Shown: positions 17,384 through 26,748, counted from the stretch's first letter. The stretch is 64,000 nt of DNA from ENR-C20 sp942493145 (GCA_942493145.1 OW818679.1:1054001-1118000); one strand, 5' to 3'. A program made the numbers and translations. Notes: generated by a model from the letters alone, not told the origin.

Positions 17384-19890
17384 TAAAACGCCTCTGGACC
17401 AAGCGGCATGCTTCCGGTCAGCTGTTCGTCTATGTAGAAATCCTCCGGGTTTTCTGTTGAATCATATCTGATGACACCATCGATAGTAACATCATTGTTT
17501 TTCCCGTATGCAGCATTCAAAGTACCTTTCATACGGAAGGAATTGTTGGCGGTTTCTTCGGATGCGGCCACAACATAGTCAACTGTCATAACACCATCCT
17601 TGTATGCAAAAGGAATCAAGGTCTTTTCGTTATCTTCATCAGTTATCACAATATTCCCAGTATCATCCGATACCTTTTCAATGCTGAACTTTGTAGGGAA
17701 TGATTGCCCCTTTGCCTGGTCAAGTTGCTCTATCATTTTAAGGTCACATCCCTGGCCTATGGTATCCAACTGGTCGAGTCCTGTTTTCCCTTCATTGGCT
17801 TCGGCTTCGGCTGCTGCCTTTGCTGCGGCTTCGTCCCTGAGCTTTTGTGAAATGAATACCTCTGCAACCTTCATGTTGCCGTCTTCGTAAACGCCGACCA
17901 GCTCATCCAGTGTAGGGGTCTCAAATTTTACACTGATCCATTGGAAATCATACCATTCAGGCTTGCCACCAATGTTTTTGTATGTACATATCCCAATATA
18001 GTTGTCACCGGTTGATAATGTAACCTTGTGGGTGGCGGTTGCAGCATTGAGGTTGATCACTTTGGTTTTCATGGTCGAGTCAGCATGATATGCCAGGTAT
18101 GCATAGCCATCACTCCCAAATTCAGCCTTGAATTCAAGCTCCTTGGTCTTGGACTGGTATTTGTCGGTTATCTCTTCATCCTCTTCACCTTCTGGGGTTT
18201 TTATCTTTGTAGTGAGCTTCACCGGCACGGCAGGGAACAGATTGTCTCCAACTATCCTCTTGTCCAGATCTTCCCAGAGTGTCTTGAATTCATCATACCT
18301 GTTTATGGAAGATTTGCCGACAAGGGTTATCAGATTGTAAACTGAAACATTGCCGGCCGCAAGATTTGCACCATTGTCTGCAGAAGTGTAGTTCTTAAAC
18401 TTTCCATTGTCGATTTCAATGAACCTGTCTTCCTTTCCAGGCTTATTAGGATCAGCAACATATATCTTGTTACCTTCTATCCTGTAGGCGATGATTGCAT
18501 GGCCTCCATCCATGCTGTTGTCGGCTGTTCTTATTATTACTCCCAGCAATTGAGGCTGACCTGTCATTTTCATGAGTGCGGCAATCGTATCAAAGGTTAC
18601 CTGGTTCGAAGTGTTCATATTTTGTGTGAAATGCAGGAACATCTTGCCCGCAAAGGACACTCCAAACAGATCCTTCTGTGCAACCGAAGCCAGTCTGTAT
18701 GCCATTACGTCATCATCCTGAAAATCCTTGGTTGCAAGCTTCAGTTCCGGATTCTTTCCATAGCCGTCATACCTTCCGAAAAGTGGGCCGTTTTTGCTTT
18801 TGAGGTTGTCGTAATACCACATGGCAGCAAGGGATTGTCCTGCGCAGTGTCCGCCCGGGGCAATGGCCGATCCGAAGTTCACGAAGGAAAAATCGTCCAC
18901 ACCGGGTTTGAAGCCTGTATCTATATACGTGCTGGTCTTTCCAAGATATTCATCTACCACTCCAACTAGTGTATCTGAAAAATGAGTGACTCCATAAGTT
19001 ACTGAAGTGCTGTCATAATCCAAAACTGGTATGAACTCGAGTTCCTTGCTGTCTGGTGTGTAATAGAATGCAAGTGGAATGGTGCCTTTGGGAATTGTAC
19101 AGGGCACCGTGACTATCATCAGGTCGTCGGAGTATTTACCTCCGTTTTCAACATGAATCAGCGGTGTGACAAGCTTGAGGTCTTTATAGAGTCCGCTGGA
19201 TTGAATTTCTGCCGTCGTGACTGTGAAGTCGGTGGCCGATGCATAGGAGCCTTCGGGTACTTCAATCGTCATACCGTTAACCGGGCTTTCCTTGTCCGCA
19301 ACGCTTATCTTTCCACCTTCCACAGGGATAGATGCCTGTGCGGCAAGTATTGGTTCGCTGGTATTTAATCCGCTGCCCGAACCGTCGCCTGAGACCGAAA
19401 TGGGTGGAACATCAAACTTGCCTCCTCCGTCGCCTGAAAATACCGGAAGCCCTTTGAAAAGCTGTGGCATGGTGACATAAAGACCTGCTGATACGATAAC
19501 TAAAGCTGCAATAATCGCGATGGCTATAATTACCGGTTTCTTTTTATTTTTTGATGGCTTGTCCGGGAATCCGGGAGTATTCTGTTTATTTACCGGGCTA
19601 ATAACATGTTGTTGGTTTAAATAATTATACTGACCTGCTTCAGGTGGTATGGGTTCTGATGGATTCCGGACGGGATCAGCCGGTATATTGCCCGTGCTGC
19701 TGACTTTGCTGCTGGCTGGGGAACCGCATTCGCTGCAAAAAACTGCATTGACAGAAAGGGTTTTGCCGCAATTGTTGCAAAGCTTATTATTGCCACTATC
19801 CTGAATGGGTTCCTGCCTTGTGGGTGCCCCGCATGAAAAGCAAAAAGCCGCGTCTTCCTTCAACTCTTTGCCACATTTGTTACATAGCAT
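17383..19890 (-). CDS. Zinc-ribbon, membrane-anchored protein with papain-like domain
   Basis: 835 residues in an unusual order. Two N-terminal zinc ribbons (CNKCGKELKEDAAFCFSCG at 3-20 and CNNCGKTLSVNAVFCSECG at about 38-56), a Pro/Asn-rich linker, one membrane span (about 118-140), then a long outer part. Residues about 185-310 (MTIEVPEGSYASATDFTVTT onward) resemble a ZU5-like beta domain. Residues about 330-540 look like a C39/papain-like cysteine peptidase: GGHCAGQSLAAMWYYD (Cys near 349), GGHAIIAYRI (His near 464) and YVADPNKP. The C-terminal 270 residues are unrecognised. A GGAGGG box precedes the start. Function unknown; possibly a surface-localised peptidase or adhesin. Confidence 0.85.
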   Translation of the reverse strand: MLCNKCGKELKEDAAFCFSCGAPTRQEPIQDSGNNKLCNNCGKTLSVNAVFCSECGSPASSKVSSTGNIPADPVRNPSEPIPPEAGQYNYLNQQHVISPVNKQNTPGFPDKPSKNKKKPVIIAIAIIAALVIVSAGLYVTMPQLFKGLPVFSGDGGGKFDVPPISVSGDGSGSGLNTSEPILAAQASIPVEGGKISVADKESPVNGMTIEVPEGSYASATDFTVTTAEIQSSGLYKDLKLVTPLIHVENGGKYSDDLMIVTVPCTIPKGTIPLAFYYTPDSKELEFIPVLDYDSTSVTYGVTHFSDTLVGVVDEYLGKTSTYIDTGFKPGVDDFSFVNFGSAIAPGGHCAGQSLAAMWYYDNLKSKNGPLFGRYDGYGKNPELKLATKDFQDDDVMAYRLASVAQKDLFGVSFAGKMFLHFTQNMNTSNQVTFDTIAALMKMTGQPQLLGVIIRTADNSMDGGHAIIAYRIEGNKIYVADPNKPGKEDRFIEIDNGKFKNYTSADNGANLAAGNVSVYNLITLVGKSSINRYDEFKTLWEDLDKRIVGDNLFPAVPVKLTTKIKTPEGEEDEEITDKYQSKTKELEFKAEFGSDGYAYLAYHADSTMKTKVINLNAATATHKVTLSTGDNYIGICTYKNIGGKPEWYDFQWISVKFETPTLDELVGVYEDGNMKVAEVFISQKLRDEAAAKAAAEAEANEGKTGLDQLDTIGQGCDLKMIEQLDQAKGQSFPTKFSIEKVSDDTGNIVITDEDNEKTLIPFAYKDGVMTVDYVVAASEETANNSFRMKGTLNAAYGKNNDVTIDGVIRYDSTENPEDFYIDEQLTGSMPLGPEAF

Positions 19891-19995
19891 AAAAGTCCCT
19901 CCTGCTTTGACCGCAATTTATTAAATTTACATAAGTTATATCAATCTTATCAACTTTATGGGATGTTGTATATATTTACATCAAAATCTTTCCAC

Positions 19996-20025
19996 TCGAA
20001 TCCCCTTTGTACCCAATATAAAAAG
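19996..20025 (+). repeat. Left attachment repeat (attL)
   Basis: 30 bases beginning TCGAATCCCCTTTGTACCCA and ending ATATAAAAAG, identical to 32436-32465. It lies about 105 bases upstream of the zinc-ribbon gene and 78 bases from the recombinase stop codon. Confidence 0.8.
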
Positions 20026-20102
20026 GGAACTACCTTTTGGGGGTTAGTCTTAGGGATTTTTAATTTCGGAAAAATATCGGCATAGTTTGGTTTAATTACC
20101 GG

Positions 20103-21770
20103 CTATGCCGATTTTTCTTGTTCTGTGGTGGATGTAGAAACCGGTGGGTCAAACTCGCCAATGCAGTTATAAACGATTTTGACGTGTTGTACTCGTCTGC
20201 CGTCAATGCGCTCTGCTTTGTATACATAGATTTCTTCAACGAACTCACGGATAATCTCCGCTGTGAGTTCCTTTATGTCTGTGTACTTTCGTACCAAGGC
20301 GAGGAAGTGGTCAACACCGAGTGCACTTTCCTTTTCTGCCATCATGGTGGATTTCAGCTCTGCCACTCTGATTTCAACGTTATGCTGCTCGGCTTCGTAG
20401 TTGGTGGTCATTTTGGCAAAACGTTCATTGGAAATTTTACCCTCGATATTGTCCTCGTAAAGCCTTTGAATAATATCATCCAGTTTGCTGATGCGAGTCT
20501 GTGACTGCTCTAATTCCCGTTTTCCATCACGCATACTTCGGTCAAGGTCTGTCCTTGTTTTTCTGGTAACCATCTGCACGAATTCATCCTCATGGTCTCT
20601 GGCAAAAGCCGTTACCCGACGAATGCCGTCAAGGAGCAATTCCTCAACGACCACATTGCGTATCTGGTGGGAACTGCAGCCGCCTTTGATTTTGCGGTAG
20701 GTAGCACACACAAAATGCTCTTTGTCATGCTCCCAACCACGTCCACGCACTTGGTATAACTTGTTGCCACAATCAGCGCAGAAGAGCATACCGGAGAGGA
20801 TTGGCATTTCGCCCATTGGTGTCAACCTGCGTCTACCATCTCGGATTTTCTGCACTACTTCGAACACAGGCTCCTCGATGATCGCTTCGTGTGTATTCTC
20901 GAAAATCTGCCATTCTGACGGGTCGTTCTTCATTTGCTTTTTCTGCTTATAGGACTTCCGATAGGTTTTGAAGTTTACCGTATGTCCTAAATATTCCTGC
21001 CTTGAAAGCATATGAACGATTGTGCTGCCTCGCCAGATGTAATCATCGTCATGGCCTCTGTTGTCCGGGATGTTGATTCCGTTTGCCCTTGCGTGAGCCG
21101 TGGGATTCATGTGTCGTTTGCTAAATTCCTTGGCTATCTGAGAGGGACCATAACCTTGCATACACAAACGAAATGTTTCTTTTACAACCTTGCCGGCTTC
21201 TTCATCAATGATCCAATTTGTCTTGTCTTCCGGGTCTTTGATGTAGCCGTAAGGCGGATTGGTACAGAGTGGCTTGCCGGACTGACCTTTTGACTTAAAG
21301 ACGGATCGTATTTTCTTGCTCGTATCCTTGGCATACCATTCATTGATGATGTTAAGGAACGGTGTAAAATCGCTGTCCTGCTGATTGGCACTGTCCACAT
21401 TGTTGTTTATGGCGATGAAGCGGATATCAGAGCCGGGAAAAAGAACTTCGGTGTAGTAGCCAACTTTGAGGTAGTCTCTACCGAGACGGCTCATATCCTT
21501 AACAATGATGGTGTTTACATTACCTTCTTCCGTTTTTGCAATAAGGCGCTGCCAATCCGGGCGGTCAAAGTTTGTACCGCTATAGCCATCGTCCACAAAG
21601 AATTCCATGTTTGCAAAGCCGTTATCATTAGCATACTTCTCTAAAATGGTTTTCTGGTTTTTAATGCTGTTGCTGTCACCTTGCGACTCGTCATCGCGGG
21701 AGAGACGGCAGTAGAGGGCAGTGATCTTGTTATCATTCTTCACAGTAGTATTAGACTGTCTGTTATTCAT
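20103..21770 (-). CDS. Large serine recombinase
   Basis: 555 residues. The resolvase catalytic domain (about 15-165) carries ITALYCRLSRDDE with the nucleophile Ser24, FVDDGYSGTNFDRPDWQRL and VKDMSRLGRDYLKVG. Then the recombinase domain (about 185-300), a zinc-ribbon (LFCADCGNKLYQVRG with a distal Cys in VCATYRKIKGGC), a coiled-coil and a C-terminal DUF4368-like region. This is the architecture of TnpX-type transposon integrases. I take the ATG at 21770, preceded by AAAGGAGG; the longer frame to 21809 crosses that box. Its start overlaps the stop of the TnpW-like gene by eight bases. It should catalyse integration and excision at the flanking repeats. Confidence 0.94.
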   Translation of the reverse strand: MNNRQSNTTVKNDNKITALYCRLSRDDESQGDSNSIKNQKTILEKYANDNGFANMEFFVDDGYSGTNFDRPDWQRLIAKTEEGNVNTIIVKDMSRLGRDYLKVGYYTEVLFPGSDIRFIAINNNVDSANQQDSDFTPFLNIINEWYAKDTSKKIRSVFKSKGQSGKPLCTNPPYGYIKDPEDKTNWIIDEEAGKVVKETFRLCMQGYGPSQIAKEFSKRHMNPTAHARANGINIPDNRGHDDDYIWRGSTIVHMLSRQEYLGHTVNFKTYRKSYKQKKQMKNDPSEWQIFENTHEAIIEEPVFEVVQKIRDGRRRLTPMGEMPILSGMLFCADCGNKLYQVRGRGWEHDKEHFVCATYRKIKGGCSSHQIRNVVVEELLLDGIRRVTAFARDHEDEFVQMVTRKTRTDLDRSMRDGKRELEQSQTRISKLDDIIQRLYEDNIEGKISNERFAKMTTNYEAEQHNVEIRVAELKSTMMAEKESALGVDHFLALVRKYTDIKELTAEIIREFVEEIYVYKAERIDGRRVQHVKIVYNCIGEFDPPVSTSTTEQEKSA

Positions 21771-22011
21771 GTTTTCCTCCTTTCCGACAGTCTTCAAGCG
21801 GTAGTCCATATTCCCGTACTACTGTGAGGAAGTCAAGTGATTGTGTTATGAGCCTAAGCAGCCTCATTTCAAGGCTTTCGGTGTCATTGAGTATCATGCG
21901 TTTCAGCTTGTCATAAGTGGTTTCTTTGGCATCGCTACTGACTGCCGATTCTACAATGTAGAGCGTGTCACCGATTACTTTTTCGGTAACGCTGATAGTC
22001 TTTTCATCCAT
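21763..22011 (-). CDS. TnpW-like small transposon protein
   Basis: 82 residues, MDEKTISVTEKVIGDTLYIV at the start and KETTYDKLKRMILNDTE in the middle. The pattern (a short beta-rich stretch with the IGDT motif, then KExxxDKLKRLI) is that of TnpW-type small proteins carried next to TnpX recombinases of Tn4451-like elements. Function unknown. The ATG at 22011 has a GAAAGGAGG box; the longer frame to 22071 begins upstream of it. It overlaps the recombinase gene by eight bases, implying translational coupling. Confidence 0.75.
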   Translation of the reverse strand: MDEKTISVTEKVIGDTLYIVESAVSSDAKETTYDKLKRMILNDTESLEMRLLRLITQSLDFLTVVREYGLPLEDCRKGGKHE

Positions 22012-22205
22012 AGTGAATCCTCCTTTCGGCACTGGCGGGGTGGGGGTGGTCTGATCTCTGTAGCTTTTCATCTCGGACAGCGGTGTGGGGCTTCGTGTGT
22101 AAAAAAAGCGAATTCAAACGGGTATTAAAGCAACAACTGAGATAAACTGCACATAATTGCGGTAAATATGATGTATATTTCATCTTGAAAGAGTACATTT
22201 TACAA

Positions 22206-22238
22206 AGAAAAAGACACAGCAGATGCTTCCACTGTGCC
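22206..22238 (-). terminator. Terminator after the capsid gene
   Basis: On the minus strand GGCACAG pairs with CTGTGTC around a 12-base loop and is followed by TTTTTC. It separates the replication/capsid transcript from the TnpW-recombinase pair. Confidence 0.65.
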
Positions 22239-22253
22239 TCTCGCATTTGATTT

Positions 22254-23202
22254 TTAGCCGTGAGCTTCAGTAATCTGAATAACCTTTACTGCCTCAAGTC
22301 GGATAAGTTTTCCGTCAAGGAACTCATAGGCCAGATACCCAAGCTGGTCAAGGGCAGCGAATTTCTCGGTAAGTGTGCGGACGCCGATGGGCCTTCTGCC
22401 GATAACCCAGTAGTAGCTGAAGTCACCAAAGGCGATAGGTTTGGACCCAGACTCTGCATCCGGCATAAACTCTGATATAATGACCTTCTTACCAAGAATA
22501 GTATCGTCGCTGTCACGCCAGAGGTAGTTGCCTACACTATCCTTAAGAGTACGCAGTGCAAGTGCAGTTACATCGTTCATCAGCCATACTGCATTTTTCC
22601 GGTACTCTGGCTTGACAGAGAAGTATAAGCCGATAACATCGTCATAGGTTATTTCATCGATTGTCGCAGCAACTTCCGCTCCGCCGGTAGCATTCAGATA
22701 TACCTGTGGGCATTTCATTTCCATTGCCGTTGATAAATGCATTATCCTCGGCCCTACCAAAGTTCTTGGCAAAGCGTTTGATAAGATAGTTTTCAATATT
22801 AAAGCTGGCATCATGGATGAAGGCTTCGTCCATCTTTACCAAAGCCGCCAGTTTCCAACTGTATACAGTATTGACGGTGAAATCTTCGATACCTTCGTAA
22901 ATGGGGATGGCATCATTTTCTGCTACCCACTCAGCAAGGTCGTTACTGTCTTTGGCGAAAATACGGTAGCCAGAGCCGTAAGCCTTTATGACTGTCCCAA
23001 TGCTACGGAACAGGCTTTCTTTTTCAAGAGTAGCCATATACTTACTATCCGATGAATTTGGCATTGCATATAGACCGGTTCCGGAGTTGTGGCCTTTTGA
23101 GAGTTCAGCATAGCTGCTGTCATGGCCGCGCATGGCATTCCAGAAGTGCTTGTCATATTCCGGCGAGCCGGTAAAAGGTAATCTTTCATTGTAAGTGCTC
23201 AT
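22254..23202 (-). pseudogene. HK97-type phage major capsid protein, one frameshift
   Basis: Two overlapping frames read as one capsid protein of about 315 residues. The first (from 23202) runs MSTYNERLPFTGSPEYDKHF to GRAEDNAFINGNGNEMPTGI; the second continues LNATGGAEVAATIDEITYDD to the stop. The G-x-G-x-x-x-P-x-G-I junction and the following helix are HK97 major capsid features. The join needs removal of one base near 22697-22702 (GGT ATA T CTG AAT). A GGAGGG box precedes the start. No portal, protease, terminase or tail gene is present in the element. It may be a true pseudogene or a sequence error. Confidence 0.75.
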
Positions 23203-23215
23203 TACTTTTCCCTCC

Positions 23216-23527
23216 TTATTTTTTGTCGCAAACAGGGCATCTGTATAGGCCCAGTTCGTTGTAACTGAGTGGTCTAGCGATTTGCTTTAACATACCGCTT
23301 TGGCAATCTGGACAATGGATATCATAGGCGAAAGCCATTTCCATATTGTGATCCTGTTTTGTATGGAGACGATAATACTTGTGCAGCTTTCCATGCTCGT
23401 CTTCAACGATGGAATCTGATAGGAATAAATCACACATGCTTTCTGCATATTCATCAGAGTAGTATGAGTGTTGCGGGCGAAGGAGCGTTCCTTCCTTGTT
23501 CATTTTTGAAAGTGGATAGTTTGCCAT
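23216..23527 (-). CDS. Small zinc-ribbon protein, function unknown
   Basis: 103 residues with two Cys pairs near the C-terminus, HCPDCQSGM and RCPVCDKK, spaced like a zinc ribbon. A strong AGGAGG box lies before the ATG. It lies 13 bases upstream of the capsid gene and 32 bases after the preceding small ORF, so it belongs to the same transcript. Not recognised; a DNA- or capsid-associated accessory protein is possible. Confidence 0.7.
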   Translation of the reverse strand: MANYPLSKMNKEGTLLRPQHSYYSDEYAESMCDLFLSDSIVEDEHGKLHKYYRLHTKQDHNMEMAFAYDIHCPDCQSGMLKQIARPLSYNELGLYRCPVCDKK

Positions 23528-23559
23528 TTTAAATTCCTCCTAAATTATTTTTGTTTAGC

Positions 23560-23952
23560 TCATTTTTGAGCAAAAGCCATATCAACTGTCTGGGTAAAGA
23601 TTCCTGCGTTCATTTCATGCTGTTTTCCTCCCTTCTTATTGAGAATTTTGGTAGCAGTACTGGTAGCAGAGTTTTTCGGTACTGCTACCGATGAAAAGCG
23701 ATGTATATCAAGGCTTGCAGGTTGTTTTGTAGCAGTAGTAGCAGTACAGAGCGAGTTGATATTCACACTCCCCATAATCTTTGTATTCTTTAATTCTTCC
23801 TTACAAACATTTTTGAAATTTTGCCGAGAAGTTGAAAGAACTGCTACAACTGCTACCGATAGTGCTGAAAGCCTTGCACTGTGGGCATTTGAGGTGGTAG
23901 CAGTTGTGTTTTTTACTGCTACCGGCACTGCTACTACTGCTACCATTTTCAT
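23560..23952 (-). CDS. Small ORF overlapping the GTAGCAGT repeat array
   Basis: 130 residues; the ATG overlaps the stop of the replication gene (ATGA), which favours real translation. The sequence is odd: VAVVAV and TATTAT-type repeats reflect the DNA octamer GTAGCAGT and its complement. The middle part (LSTSRQNFKNVCKEELKN) is not repetitive. I see no known domain. Either the protein is real and constrained by the DNA repeats, or the region is mainly a cis-acting array with an incidental frame. Confidence 0.45.
   Translation of the reverse strand: MKMVAVVAVPVAVKNTTATTSNAHSARLSALSVAVVAVLSTSRQNFKNVCKEELKNTKIMGSVNINSLCTATTATKQPASLDIHRFSSVAVPKNSATSTATKILNKKGGKQHEMNAGIFTQTVDMAFAQK
23651..23943. 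repeat. Iteron-like GTAGCAGT array
   Basis: Eleven copies of GTAGCAG(T) in both orientations. Forward: 23651, 23663 (one mismatch), 23729, 23738 and 23897. Reverse (ACTGCTAC): 23681, 23840, 23849, 23915, 23927 and 23936. Three pairs are spaced exactly nine bases. Opposed copies make hairpins, for example 23650-23658 with 23681-23689. It lies just downstream of the element's replication protein gene, where an origin would be expected. Confidence 0.7.
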
Positions 23953-26237
23953 AAGAACTCAGTTCCGTCATAGCCGTATTCCCTTGAAAACTGCTCTTTT
24001 GCCTCACTTGTCAGTGAATAATCCTTATAGTAGGTATTACCGTTCTGCCGGGTGGTGATGGCTGTAAAGTCTGCTCTAAGATGTGAAGCGAGAGTTTCTC
24101 TAAATTCCTTTGCTGTTTTGGCAAAACCGTTATTGTTTTCCCGGCACCAACCTTGATAAACCTTGAAGATGCGGCCTGTGGTGCAGTGCTTGTTGATTTT
24201 CCCATCTGGCCATTCACACATACACTCCTCAAAGAAGGAGATCACTGTGTTGTTCTCTGCCATGTATTTTTCTCTCGCAAGGTTTACGCTGGCAGGCTCG
24301 GAGAACCTGTAGTCATTGGCGATGACCGTCTGTAGGGCCTTGACCGCTTTGAAGACGATGCCGTCACGCTCAGCGTACATTTTGTCGAGGAGTTTTTTGT
24401 CTTGCTTATCTTTGGGGATGACGTTTGGGCAACGAACTACCATAATCCGATCATAGACCCACTTGCCATCATCGCCTCCGAACTTGGGAAGTTTGTTCAT
24501 GCAAAACCAGAGCAGACCGTTATAGGTGAACTCAAAGGCTTGCTGCCCTTTGAACTCAGCAAAAAGGCTATCCCCACCAACTGTTTTCTTGAAGATTTTC
24601 ATTTCAACTACGGCGAGAAAACTCATGTCTGAGCTACCGGCAAGTCGTGTGTTATAAATTGCGCCGGTGCCGAATCTGGATTCGATTTCCTTCAGATCAA
24701 TGCCGATGAAGTTTCCTTTACCAAGCAAACGCTCTACAAGACTCTTTAGCTGAGATTTGCCTGTGTCACCATTACCTACAAGGAAGAGCGCCTTTTTCAT
24801 TCGCCATCCCTTGACGTTGGAGATGCATACTCCGATAAACTCAAGAAGCAGTTGCTCGATGGTTTTATCACCGTTGGTGAGAGTGCATATATCTGTCAAA
24901 CACTGGTGTGGCTGTTTCTTTGCCTGTCCAGCTACATGGGATTTGTATCGTGGAGAGGATATCTGGGGAGTGTGGAACAAGAGTGGCATCACTTTCGGTT
25001 ATGCGGAGCAAACCATTGCTGAAGTTTATTAAGTCCTCATTGGCATTTAGATCATCTTGGCTGACATAGTTAAGGTCAGTAGTGACTTGGTTGTATGCCT
25101 CGGCCACTTTGCCCATGGATACAAGCTCTTCGTCATATCCGGCAATGTAGCTTTTCATGACACCTTTGAGCATATCCGGGGCATATAACTGGTAATAACC
25201 GTCTTCATAGACATAGATGAGAAGCGCTTGTCTGCCGTTGTCCCGGACGAGGATATAATGCAGTTGCTCTCGCGTCCACTTTGCCAGCAGTGGCGGAAAC
25301 ACGTATGGTGCTCCTTTTTCATCGAATTTTATAAAGTACGGATGCTCCATCCGCGAACGGTGGAACACACCATGACAGGCTTCGATTCCGATATTGATTG
25401 TGGCCTCTCGGTAATCGTCACGCTCCCACTTATCCCGGTATAGTGCAGAATCCCGAAATACAGCATCAATAGCATCGGGATCGGGGCCGGTGCGAAAAGC
25501 AATCAAGGCGCAGAGCGCAGCATCCGCTTCTGACTGCGATCCATAATCGCTGAAATCGCCCTCGTCATATAGCTTTTTGAATTTCTCCCCGTTTTTCTGC
25601 TTACGCAGATTGCAGACAATATCGAAGTCTATGCGGTCACCGTCACGCTTGGCACTGTACTTGGTTTTTTCTTTGCGGCGCATATTTTTATCAAGTGTTG
25701 TAAGGACTGCTGTAGTACATTCACGCAAGGGTTTATCCTCGATGATATTGCCGGTAAAGGCGGCGAAGCGATTTGTGATGCCACCGATATACAGTTCCAT
25801 ATCGTTGTTTGGATTCTTCATATAGAACTGCCGATCAAGTTTTGTTTTTCCGTCTTTGTCAATGTAGGTAGGGATTTGTGTAAAATCACACTTGCCATAT
25901 TGGTGGATGCCTGTGCCGCTGACTGAGTATTCTGCATAAGAGTCATGCCTTGCTAAAATCGTCTGCACAAGCGGATCTGAGAGCTCTTTATGGTCGATAT
26001 CGATGAAATAATAGCCTTTCGGTATCTTGAAACCGACACCGGCTGCAACGAGAATTGTACCCTTGCTTTTACCGCCTCATTGTATGTGACCCATGTGCGA
26101 CTCCATTTATCATCAGTTCCAGTCGCACCACCTCCAGCCGCAAAAGGCTTCTTTGTCGGTTTGCCATTTTGATCTGTTGCCCATCGCCACAGCATCCATA
26201 TCTTCATATCCATCAGTTCCTGCATTGCATTCGCCAT
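23949..26237 (-). pseudogene. Prim-Pol / D5-type SF3 helicase replication protein, two frameshifts
   Basis: Three consecutive frames make one protein of about 760 residues. N-terminal part (26237 to about 26065): MANAMQELMDMKIWMLWRWA with KPTKKPFAAGGGATG. Middle part (about 26062 to 24888): AAGVGFKIPKGYYFIDIDHK, a primase-polymerase Asp motif, then a D5_N-like region. C-terminal part (about 24888 to 23949): SF3 helicase with Walker A LFLVGNGDTGKSQLKS and later SF3 motifs. Breaks are near 26062-26068 and 24885-24890. The start follows GGAGAGGAGG at 26237. It probably replicates the element after excision. Whether the breaks are real or sequencing errors cannot be told here. Confidence 0.8.
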
Positions 26238-26451
26238 CTCGTTCACCTCCTCTCCGTAAAATTTGAGTTTTCATTATCTGTGAGCCGAGTTTTTTGAGTA
26301 GCCACTCCTTATAGGCATCAACCGGAATCAATATCCTTGTACCAATTCGTATGGTGGGGAATCCCGGCGATTTTACAAGTTCGTAGGCTTTAGGTAGGCT
26401 TATGCCCATCTGTGCCGATAGCTCCTGCACACTCATGGTCGTTTTTTCCAT
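26113..26451 (-). CDS. Excisionase-like helix-turn-helix protein
   Basis: 112 residues. MSVQELSAQMGISLPKAYEL followed by PGFPTIRIGTRILIPVDAYK is a MerR/excisionase-type DNA-binding helix-turn-helix, as used by Xis/AlpA proteins of phages and satellites. An AAGGAGG box precedes the ATG at 26451. The last 40 or so residues (after LKKLGSQIMK) overlap the start of the replication gene by 125 bases, which is abnormal; a lost base may have extended the frame past its true stop near 26240. First gene of the minus-strand transcript of the element. Confidence 0.75.
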   Translation of the reverse strand: MEKTTMSVQELSAQMGISLPKAYELVKSPGFPTIRIGTRILIPVDAYKEWLLKKLGSQIMKTQILRRGGERDGECNAGTDGYEDMDAVAMGNRSKWQTDKEAFCGWRWCDWN

Positions 26452-26699
26452 TTGCTCTTTCCTCCTTATCATTAATTATTGTTGTTTTGGTTTCTACATC
26501 CACCATTCGCTACCGTTCCTAAGGCAGCCACCTGTTCGTGGTCTCCTCGTGTCCAATTGCAGTAGAGGCGCTCTGGCTTTCACCATCGTGGCGGCGGCAC
26601 TGCAAAAGTATCTCTTGCGGGTGGACTATTCAGTTGTCAAAGAACTCTGAAACAAGGTGTTTTACAATTTGCTCTTGTTTTCAATGCCATTGTATAATA
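26452..26699. other. Intergenic, no gene seen
   Basis: Divergent gap between the HTH gene and the DUF6076-like gene. The first part carries the HTH ribosome-binding site; no supported gene. A TATAAT at 26693-26698 with TTGCTC 18 bases upstream could be a second plus-strand promoter. Confidence 0.4.
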
Positions 26700-26748
26700 G
26701 AATGTAATCGAAGTATAATTCTCATCGCTTACACATTCGATTACATTC
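26700..26748 (+). promoter_or_regulatory. Promoter flanked by a perfect 12-base inverted repeat
   Basis: GAATGTAATCGA (26700-26711) and TCGATTACATTC (26737-26748) are exact inverted copies 25 bases apart. Between them is TATAAT (26714-26719), with TTGTAT 18 bases upstream. This is the layout of a repressor operator bracketing a promoter; it lies just before the start at 26764. Confidence 0.65.

Noticed and set aside
20118..20504. Plus-strand frames opposite the recombinase
   Set aside because: Antisense shadows of a well-supported recombinase, with no ribosome-binding site.
23651..23943. CRISPR array
   Set aside because: The repeat is only eight bases, occurs in both orientations, has irregular spacing, and no cas gene is present.
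23639..24058. 139-codon plus-strand frame opposite the replication gene
   Set aside because: It arises from the palindromic GTAGCAGT boxes, which are open on both strands, and runs antisense to the helicase end.
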